Origin: Nematostella vectensis
Lineage: Eukaryota; Cnidaria; Anthozoa; Actiniaria; Edwardsiidae
Assembly: GCF_932526225.1 (NCBI RefSeq)
Contig: NC_064040.1
Span: 15,000,494-15,064,493 of the forward strand
Reading direction: 5' to 3'
Length of the DNA: 64,000 nt
The translations under genes were made by a program, and so were the position numbers. This document shows, in pieces, positions 45,301-53,578 of the stretch. The stretch's first letter is position 1; each line of letters starts with the position of its first letter. The notes beneath the pieces are model-generated. The model did not search any database and had not been told where the DNA came from. It saw nothing but the letters and a program-made list of their open reading frames with translations.

Positions 45301-48300
45301 GCCTTGTTCAGCGGTGTCAGGTCAACGCAGATCCTGACATCACCGTTGCGCTTGGGAGCGATCACCATGCCTGAGCACCAGTCTGTGGGCTCACTTACTG
45401 GTGAGATTACCTTCTGACGAACCATGGCCAGTAGCTTCTCTTTGACCTTAGGGAGAAGTGGGTGCGGTACACGTCGGGGTGTGTATAGACAAACTGATAC
45501 TGCGTCCGGTTTCAGAGGTATCTTGTACTTATCCCTCATGAGGCCCAGCCCTTTGAATAACTCGGGGAATTCTGCCTTGAAATTAGGGGCGGTCTCCACA
45601 TTGTGCACTGCTGCTGACGGTATTAACAGCTGGAGTGCCTGGATTGCTGACTTGGAAAGTAGATTCTTAGATTGGTTCTTCATGACGTAAACATTTTCGC
45701 GGGGTGTCCTCCCTCCGAATGCAAATAAGGCGTCTGTTATCTGCCCTTTTATCAAGTGGGACAAGTTCACTCCACCGGGTCCTCTGAACATGCTTGTCGC
45801 CTTGTCCAATCGCCGGTTTTCCAACCACGGTACCTTATCGCCAACCACTGTCACCTTTGACCCACTATCAAGTTTCAAGGTACAGGGGTTGTGGTTTATG
45901 AGCACTTCCGCTGACCAGAATTCATCGTTGGTGGTGCTCACTTCGCCCATGAAGTAGCAGTCGTCTAAATAGTAATCTTCCTGGTAGCTTCCTTCCTCTT
46001 CTCTATTTACTTCATGCACTTGTTTGTTTGACCGACAGACTACGGCGTAGTGGCCTGTTTTGCCGCAGTTACGGCACTTTGCATCCTTAGCAGGACAATC
46101 TTTCTTGACATGGCCTGCCTTTTTTCCACACCAGTGACAGGAGGTGGAGGAGTTATGGCTTCCCGGGGTTGGTGGTCTACGGTCTTGGGTTTGCCTTCTT
46201 TTGTTCCCGTTTGTTTTTTGTTGTCCACCGTTGTTACCGTTGTTACCCCGGCCCTTTCTTTGGTTGTTTCTTATTGTTCGGCTGCCTCTTATCTGTATGG
46301 TGAATGGTTTCTGCCTGGCTCGAGTATGGTTTCCCGCTTATCACTTGTCGGTGAGTTCTTGAGATCTCGGCAGCTCGAAGGCTTTCCACCACCTTATCTA
46401 GGCTTGGCACCGGCCGTTCCCTTAAAAGGCGTTCACGTCCACTCTCATCGGTAGTACCTATGACTATCCGATCTCGGATGAGAGAGTCCTTCAAGTCACC
46501 GAACTCACAAGAGTTGGCTAGATGACGCAGGCGGACGACATATTCGTCGACGGACTCGGAGGGCTTCTGTGTTGCAGAGTTGAAAACAAACCGTTCATAC
46601 AGCACGTTGCGTTGGGGTACAAAGTATTTTCTAAGCTCTTCTATAATCCTCTTCGGGTCTTTCCTGTCGGCGTTGATCAGGGTGGGTAATGAGTTCATTA
46701 TCTTCTTGCTTTCAGGGCCCATTACCATGCAAAGTGTTGCGGCTACTATTTCCTTGCCTGGAGGGGATGTCAATTTCGACCTTAGATCGGTAGCAATGGT
46801 ATAATAGTCCCATGAGGATTCGAAGTCCCGGAAGTTCTCCACTACGTCTCCCTGTAACGACATTGGGGGTGGGGCTGGGATCTGATATGTAGCCATTACT
46901 GTAAATAAATTCGCACAATAACAAAGACAGAGTGATAATTTCAAGAAGTAAGTAACGCTTAAAAAATATCTGAAAAATTATGCGCGAAAAAACGTCGCGA
47001 AATCGCGAAAAAGATCGTACTAGAAAATTATAGCGTGCGGGGTATACCTGTGTTACGGTCCCAGGCCGCGCGCGGTCAAAACGTCGATGGCACGTTTTGT
47101 TTTCGTGAATGAAAACCCTCAAACTGAATAAGCCTGCCGAGTTCGAGTTTCCTTTGGAACGGCAAGAAAACCACGTTATGCTTACTTTAAACTGTCCTAA
47201 CACTACTCTAGTTAAAGTCTGTATACGTCCGGAGTCGTTATAAATACCCGCTTGAGATGAAAGTCCTCCTAGAATTGGAATTGATGTGAACCTGCCGGCT
47301 TGTCGTAGTTTATTTCTGACAACGGTAAGCTTGTCTTTGTAAGCTTATTTACAGAAAATACTCTTTGAATAAATCAACTCAGCTGTTAAGTCGACGTAGA
47401 TTGTACTTCCCAGTGTGTGGTCGCTGTCTGTGGTTCTTGTGTTTCTTTCCAGCTCGGTGAATTGAAGTCAGCGGTACGTTGTCCCTTGACTTGAACTATA
47501 CTCGCTGAGGTTAAGTTTTTGTGCAGTGTCGAACGGATCGTGTCTCCCACAGTTTTTTCCCTGTTTTTCTTCGGTTTGTCCAACGGAATGTCCCAGATAA
47601 AACGCTGACTTGTTCACTTGGATATTAGGCTGCTAAAAACTGATTTTTAGCGGGTCCTCAGGGCTGCCACCATATTGTACGACGGTCAAGTGCTAAGTGA
47701 CTTTATTATCTCAAAACCATGACGTCATACAACGTCACGCAATCATACATAATACAACATTTCCACTTCTTATAGTAATTGTACATGGACAGTCATTCAT
47801 GTCTTTAAAAGTGCTTTATTTGTCATAAAAAGTATATTATCAGGTAGATTGTAATGACCTTTCCCTTTTCATCCCACTGCATTGCATCTTCTATTGCATT
47901 ATCTATCAGGATGTCTGTCACCCTCAGCATTAAGTGGAGCTCATCTAATAGTATGTGGTCAGGTTCGATGTTGAATAGGGGTTTATTTACACAGCAGTAA
48001 TTCTCTCCTTTCTTTTTCCACACTCGATAATATCCTGTAGGGTCCTGCGTAGTGGGTCCTTCTCATCATCCTTGCTCATATCACCTCTGGGGAAATTACA
48101 AAACAGTTACCTTGTATTGTAGGTCACTTAGACCTAGTATTCTTAACAATTTTTACCTGTCTTTCTTGTGAACTTTGCACCAAAGACAAGCATATGCTGA
48201 GTTTGCAGAACTCAAACCCATTGTTTGTAAGAGGAACTGAAAAAAAGAAACAAATTACTAGATGTTTTTCTTTTTAAAATGTCACATTCTGCTAAGAACC

Positions 48301-50006
48301 TGTAGACGACTGTTACCTTATAGTCTCCGCCCAGAATGAACTCTACATTTATCTTCTTGCCATCAAGTTCTTGCACTGCATCAATTTCTTCAAGAACATC
48401 TTTCAAGCTCTCTGCTATTGTCTCATACTTCTCTGGACCATTGATAACTGCCACTGTGTGTGTACCTCAAATGTATTTGTAAGATGGTATAAAAAACATT
48501 GGAATGTATAGCCTTGTTCCATGTGTAGCCAGAGATATAGCATATAAATGAGGTACACATACCTTTCGAGGAAAGCAGATCATCAGGTGCATTCAGTATT
48601 GCAAAGCTAAAAAGGATGAAATTTGAGGAGCGGCTCATTCTGGCCCCGTCACCACTGAGCTTTATCCTGACATGGTCTGTAACCATACCACTTGCTCTCT
48701 GTTAAAAGAAATGGGATACCACTTCTATTTTAACTTGGGTATTTATGATTTATAGCAGGCAGTCTATATTTCCAGCAACCAGATTATCTAGTAAATATCA
48801 TGAGTGCATATGCTTATTTTTGTAAATATCATTACTGTACTGTATGTACAAATCAGGATTTGTTGTTGCATTGATGTTTCCTGGGGTGTGATTTGTTGTT
48901 GCATTGTTGTTTCCTGGGGTCTGTGTGTGTGGGGGGAGGTATCATTTCTTAATACATTTTTGTACATGAATCAATTCTGATTCAAATTACTACAACTCAC
49001 CAGACTCTTGATTTGCTCTACCAGTCTCTCCTTGAAAGAGAACTGGGCTCCTGGAACTTGTCCTGGAGTGGGCCTGATGTTGCACTGTTTATTGAGCTCT
49101 GAGCGACACTGTTTTATGATATAGCCTCTAGGGGAGCCATCGACTATTCTTGACACCTTTTGGATAAAATCATCCCCAACACCAAATTTGTCAATCAAAA
49201 ATAGAACACTTTCTACAGTGGCTTTGTCCTTTTCATTAAGTGACAGGTATTGGGCATTCTGGCCTGGTGTTTTGGATCCACCTTGACATGCTGTTGACAA
49301 GTCCAGATTGTAGTTTTTCTCATTGACAGAGTCAGCTACTTGGAGAAAATCAAGCTCTAAGCCAAACAATTCTACAAATGCAACTGCTTTCTCTGCTTTA
49401 TTTTTTAGTATTTTTATTTTTCGGTTTTTACTTTGTTCGGTCTTTAATTCAGGGATGGGGGTCCCCACATTTGCATCGCATGTTTCCCTCTTCAAGTGCC
49501 TAATTTGCTGTCTCAAGGAGTCATTATTACCCTTGAGCCGTTGCACCTCTTGTTTCAAGGCTGTAACTAGTTCATCACGTTCTGCAATGGAAGAAGTTTC
49601 CTCAATTCGTTCTTCCACCAAATCCTTTATTTCTACAACTTCTTTCCTCAAGAGTCGGACTTTGCAAGCGCTGGTGCAAAAGTCCAAGCGCTGTTTCACC
49701 GATCCCCGTACGTTTAGTTTCTTTTTCTGTGCCGAACTTCTCCTGCATAGATCGTCCAATCTTTTTTCAAGTAAGACGCTTTCTGAGCTGATCTTCAGAG
49801 TGGCCCCTATAGACTTGTTTAGCAGGTCGAGGTACCGAGTGTCCTTCGTTTTGATTAAATACCAGCCAGCAAGGAGGGGTCGCGGCAAAGTTATATAACC
49901 GATGACATCGTTTTCTGCAAGGCGTTGCTTGTGCTCGTACCTGGAGTCACTTTCCGTCAGTAAAAAACTCGAAGAATGGATCCGTCCTTTGTAATATATC
50001 CGACAT
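42311..50006 (-). CDS. Unrecognised multi-exon gene of a cnidarian-type multicopy family, intron occupied by LTR element
   Basis: Six exons chain in phase with good splice sites: 49001-50006 (donor CTG|GTGAGT), 48563-48698, 48317-48453, 48157-48236, 47859-48086 and 42311-42520. The N-terminal exon has a long coiled coil ([20 protein letters not shown]) and ends with [17 protein letters not shown]. Exon 2 carries [15 protein letters not shown], exon 3 ends in FILGGDYK, exon 4 has a CLWCKVHKK Cys pair and exon 5 has [16 protein letters not shown]. The Asp-rich motifs recall a DDE-type or polymerase-like core, but I do not assign it. A T-run frameshift near 49960 and another near 48020 (A-run) disrupt it. 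The intron between exons 5 and 6 contains the LTR retrotransposon. Downstream exons are missing because the Polinton follows. Confidence 0.5.
42640..42723 (-). repeat. 3' LTR (84 bp)
   Basis: On the minus strand it runs from TGTTGTATTATG to TACA (TG...CA ends) and contains AATAAAG, a polyadenylation-type signal. Identical to the other LTR except one base. Confidence 0.85.
42724..42733 (-). other. Polypurine tract
   Basis: GAAAGGGGGA on the minus strand directly precedes the 3' LTR and fixes its start. It would prime plus-strand DNA synthesis. Confidence 0.8.
42983..46240 (-). pseudogene. pol: gypsy nucleocapsid-protease-RT-RNase H-integrase polyprotein
   Basis: The frame begins with two CCHC knuckles ([29 protein letters not shown]), then aspartic protease ([13 protein letters not shown]), RT ([35 protein letters not shown]), RNase H ([15 protein letters not shown]) and integrase with HHCC (HEGHLGITK ... 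CQTC) and D-D-E ([28 protein letters not shown]). A TAG at 44670-44672 interrupts the frame between RT and RNase H, in a place where CAG (Gln) would fit. A C-run near 43383 shifts the integrase C-terminus into another frame ending at 42983. RT has HMDD rather than the usual YxDD. Only these small lesions separate it from an intact pol. Confidence 0.85.
46243..46896 (-). pseudogene. gag: gypsy Gag capsid part
   Basis: It starts at [17 protein letters not shown] (46896), preferred over an upstream in-frame Met because the Pro-rich start is typical of this gypsy lineage. A capsid-like helical region ([39 protein letters not shown]) is followed by a basic tail. The frame ends at 46243, before the zinc knuckles, which are read in another frame (46050-46150). 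So one base has been lost or gained near 46250, or a programmed shift is used. It forms the cytoplasmic particle that packages element RNA. Confidence 0.75.
47676..47759 (-). repeat. 5' LTR (84 bp)
   Basis: Same sequence as 42640-42723 with one substitution (CGACGGTC for CGACAGTC on plus). The sequence just inside, on minus, is ATATGGTGGCAGCCC, the expected primer-binding-site position. Confidence 0.85.
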
Positions 50007-50863
50007 AGTGTTTTGCCAGGATGAAAACCTACCGACTGGTGTTTTTGTTTTCTCGTTACGTCGCCATTTCTTTGATAACTCAGTCTTTATAAACTGTAAA
50101 CATTGCGTAGTATTTTTTTACTACGCGCGTACTACGATGAAACTACAACTTCATTCATGAACTACCCGCCAATGAAGTTCCCGCTAAATTTCAAAATGAT
50201 TGACAGATAAAGCCTGGAGAGGAACGGCCTTTAGCAATACAGGGCTCCCGGCAGTCTTAGACAATTCGTAGCAACATCAACAGCCAGTTTTCAAAGAGAT
50301 GGCGCGCGATAAAATGCTTCAACTTTCTCGACAAACGTTCGATTTGTCATTCGAATGTCAGGAAACTACGAACAAAACTTCAAGGGAGATGTGGAAATCA
50401 TGCGTTTTATATCGCAAAAACCGGATTACGATGAAGCGGTAAAGACAATCTTCTCGATGAAGACTCAAGGTAAACATGTCTTTATTATGATTCCGATGCA
50501 GGTTTTGAGCCAAGAGATGTTATTACTGAGTGCTAGGTTTTATTTCAAGGGTATCTTAGACAAATTTACGTTTTTTTATTCAGATGCATTTAGCGAACAA
50601 CACAATGAAAACGCTATTTTTAAAACCTACAAAACCGAACTATTTTTTCATTATGTGTCGAACATTATTCTATATCTGTTATGTTAAATCTTTGAAAAAT
50701 ACGATTCCGATGCAGGTTTTTTCATTCTCACATTCGGATACGGTTAAAAATTCGTTGTAGGGTTACGCGTAAGTCATTTCTTAACAAACTTCGTTGTTTC
50801 TTGAAAACCGTTAGCTCAACTTCTGGTTATTAGCGCGCATGCGCGTGGTTAAATATTTCTGGC
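50007..50863. other. Spacer with possible bidirectional promoter
   Basis: It lies upstream of the minus-strand gene start at 50006. A plus-strand frame (50355-50687) begins with a fair ATG and has a donor-like AAG|GTAAAC at about 50470, so it could be a short first exon, but no domain is visible. A GCGCATGCGC palindrome lies at about 50835. Confidence 0.3.
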
Positions 50864-51668
50864 AATGTGCCTAGAATACTATAAGCTAGATCCATGCAAC
50901 TACTTCACGTCCCCCGGTCTTTCATGGGACGCCATGCTAAAAATGACCGACATTAAACTGGAACTCATGACAGACATCGACATGTTCCAATTGATCGAGA
51001 AGGGCATGCGCGGTGGCATATCATACATAGCCAATAGATACAGCAAGGCCAACAATAAGTACATGGAATTATACGACGAGACGGCGCCCTCGAAGTATGT
51101 TAATGTACTTGGATGCAAATAACTGGTATGGATGGGCTATGAGTCAGTACCTACCAACTGGTGGATTCAGATGGATGACAGAGAAAAGAATCGAAAAATT
51201 GAACCTAGCTAAGTACAGCGAGAGTAGTAAAAAGGGGTTGATACTAGAAGTCGACCTAGAGTACCCCAAAAGCCTTCACGACCTCCACAACGACTACCCA
51301 CTAGCCGCGGAGAGAGTGAACGTATCAAAGGACATGCTGTCCAAGTACTGCGACAAGATAGCAACAAAATACGGCATACAAACAGGTCTAGTCTCAAAAC
51401 TGATCCCAACCTTAAAAGACAAAGAGAAGTATGTACTACACTACAGAAACCTCCAGCTATACACAGACCTAGGCCTAAAAGTAACTCAAGTCCACCGAGT
51501 CTTCGGAGTTCCGGAGTTCGACCAATCACCAAGGCTAAAGTAGTATATAGACCTCAACACTGAAAAACGTAAGAACGCCAAAAACTCATTCGAGAAAGAC
51601 TTCTTCAAACTGATGAACAACTGCGTATTCGGAAAGACTATGGAGAAGTTTAGCCTACGGGCACTATA
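50864..51668 (+). pseudogene. Fragment of Polinton protein-primed DNA polymerase B
   Basis: It begins at MCLEYYKLDPCNYF. Two frames joined near 51100-51120 read KADNI-like palm and exonuclease-proximal text: SYIANRYSKANNKYMELYD, then MYLDANNWYGWAMSQYLPT, with the family-typical DxNNLYGWAM block here as DANNWYGWAM. An in-frame TAG occurs at 51541-51543, followed by [20 protein letters not shown] and FGKTMEKF. About 270 of the usual 1000 or more residues are present, so it is a short internal piece. The match to Polinton PolB is strong. It lies more than 8 kb from the main Polinton and beyond another gene. Confidence 0.75.
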
Positions 51669-51772
51669 AGATCGGACAATAACCCCGATCACCCATTCGA
51701 GATGCGAATCTTTATTTGACACATACCGGCATCCACCAGTTTGGAGAAGGTATAGAGCCTCAACGCACTGAT

Positions 51773-51798
51773 CTCTAGTATAGTAGCATACTAATATG
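51773..51798 (+). promoter_or_regulatory. Conserved start-proximal motif, copy 1
   Basis: TATAGTAGCATACTAATATG ends at the ATG of the acidic ORF (51796). It matches copy 2 at 51997 in about 23 of 26 positions. Confidence 0.5.
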
Positions 51799-51963
51799 AG
51801 CACTAAGGAGACATACAACCACGACAAAACTGAGGAAGAAACTTGGTTAGAGACCACGGAAGAACCCAACGAGCCAGACTGTGAGTCAGACTAAGACAAG
51901 CCAGATCCTGAGTACCTCCCAAGCGACTCAGAGTATGACTCCAGCGAATACGACTCTCAATGA
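51796..51963 (+). pseudogene. Small acidic Polinton ORF with one stop
   Basis: A 55-codon frame, mostly Glu/Asp/Ser/Pro (for example PEYLPSDSEYDSSEYDSQ), with one in-frame TAA near 51892. It begins exactly at the end of the conserved motif. No recognised domain. The very acidic tail suggests an interaction or histone-mimic-like role, but this is a guess. Confidence 0.4.
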
Positions 51964-51996
51964 GGTATAAGCACTCGCCAATTGTTTAAAAATAAC

Positions 51997-52022
51997 TTCT
52001 AATATAGTAGTATACTAATATG
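51997..52022 (+). promoter_or_regulatory. Conserved start-proximal motif, copy 2
   Basis: TATAGTAGTATACTAATATG ends at the ATG at 52020 and is nearly identical to copy 1. It is AT-rich like the motifs in the main Polinton. Confidence 0.5.
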
Positions 52023-52473
52023 GAAGCAGAACCATTGATAAGAAAGTCAACAGTCGTCACCTACAACGACCATGGTGAAGAGACCACGCTGTCTGTGGAG
52101 GCGCGAGGAGTACAAAATCGGATCCGGCGGATCTGAGAGCGCCACCGACTACTCCTTCCACAAAATTGGACAAGACTACAAAAAGTCAGGCGTTAGTAAG
52201 GTGAGGAACGAAGTAGTCACGACATTCACATACGAAGACCGAAGCAGGAAAGTGGTCGGGAAGGTCAACGTCATCCACAAAAATGGACTCAAACGGGACG
52301 AGAACATGGAGAGGATGACGATCTACCCAAGTAGGAGCCGCCCGTGGATCCTAATGTCAGGGAAGGGCAACCCGGAGGGCGAGCCCAGGCGAACCGAGCC
52401 CGCGCTTTTTTGCACCAAGTCTGGACGACTCGGAGGCACACCCAACATGTACGAGCCAACGTCTATGACATGA
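52020..52473 (+). pseudogene. Small basic ORF downstream of PolB fragment
   Basis: An ATG at 52020 opens MEAEPLIRKSTVVTYNDHG. A frame change near 52110-52130 leads to a basic region (DYSFHKIGQDYKKSGVSKV, TTFTYEDRSRKVVGKVNVIH) ending at 52473. No domain recognised. Its position after PolB and the shared start motif suggest a Polinton accessory gene. Confidence 0.4.
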
Positions 52474-52763
52474 TCGAACCCGCACACACCTCACGGATTC
52501 CACGAAACGAAGAAAGCATATAGTTCCAGTATTTTATTCATAAGCTGACACCAAAATCTTGTATCATATAGTCTCACCACAATATGATACCATTAGTTTC
52601 ACCAAAATATTTTATCATATAGTTTCACCAGTGAAAAATATCGTACGACCAATCAGATGCTAGATACGATGGTTTTCACTAGTGAAGAAAATCGTATCAG
52701 TTTTTACGTAACTTGTTTACCTTCGCTTTAGTTTTTTTCACTTTTCCATTGCTAAAAAAGAAA
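52474..52763. repeat. Repeat-rich AT stretch
   Basis: Several copies of ATCATATAGTTTCACCA-like text and inverted TTTCACTAGTGAA pieces occur, together with GTGAAAAATATCGTACGACC. It may be the terminal region of the element that carries the remnants to its right. Confidence 0.35.
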
Positions 52764-53268
52764 ATGGCTTCTTAATGTTTTGAGTCTCTCGATAAATCAA
52801 TAGAAGACTTTATTGAGGAGCAACAGAATGAGAATACGAAGAAAAAGGACAAAACAAAACGTTGCGTTGCTTGAGCAGTTTCTAGACTTTAAAGAAGAGA
52901 GGCGAAAGATTAAAGAAATAACCCAAGCATTTACAGAGCATTACCAATTATTCTACTGTCTCTGAAAGACAACAAATGAACAGGTCACGAACACTGAGTG
53001 AGGAACGGCTAATTCATCCTATCATTCACAGGAAACTACTCAAGAAAATCATGCAAGTTTAAAGGGTCAATGACCGGAACGACATTTGCTCGTTCGTACA
53101 ACAAACACTAAGCCGGTCAACAAGATCTTTCACAGGTGCCATATCAGTTGAGGGCAAATAAATGTTTTAAGTAACTATTCGAATCAGTCTCCAACTCTAA
53201 CAGTCGAAAAGAATTCAACACCAAAAAGATACAAGCAAATTAGAGCATTGGATTCAGACTCAGACTAG
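52764..53268 (+). pseudogene. Internally deleted Crypton-like tyrosine recombinase gene (candidate)
   Basis: N-terminal codons (SIEDFIEEQQNENTKKK, then VALLEQFLDFKEERRK in another frame) resemble the start of cnidarian Crypton-type or DUF3504-type proteins. After about 250 non-coding bases a C-terminus-like TPKRYKQIRALDSDSD and a stop follow at about 53267. The catalytic middle is missing. This looks like a deletion derivative similar to a non-autonomous transposon. Assignment is tentative. Confidence 0.3.
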
Positions 53269-53578
53269 GCTCTCTGTCAACTGAAGGTTTTTCATTTACG
53301 ACTTTTTTTGTCCGCAGACCATTTTTGACGTTAAAAATACTTATTTTCACTATTTTGTATGCTTGTTTTGTACAAAATCTTATGTTACTGGAATAAGATT
53401 TTCGATAAAGTTTAAATGCATAATAAATGATTGCCGTTTCTGTCTATGTTTATCTTTTTCTAGTTTCTAAATCTCAGTATATATATAATAAACAAATTAG
53501 ACTCGCTCGTTCGTTTGATTTCATCACAACTCGTGAATAAAAATCGTACGCGCTCACCAACCATGAAGTAATCTCTAT

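Larger units (their letters stand above)
42640..47759 (-). mobile_element. Ty3/gypsy LTR retrotransposon with 84-bp LTRs
   Basis: Direct repeats of 84 bp bound gag and pol on the minus strand. A purine tract GAAAGGGGGA abuts the 3' LTR. Domain order is gag, zinc knuckles, protease, RT, RNase H, integrase, which is gypsy-type. The LTRs differ at one base, so insertion is recent. No clear target-site duplication was found. Confidence 0.9.

Noticed and set aside
50487-50721. Direct repeat ATTCCGATGCAGGTTTT about 213 bp apart
   Set aside because: Short, isolated and without flanking structure; could be a small local duplication with no wider meaning.
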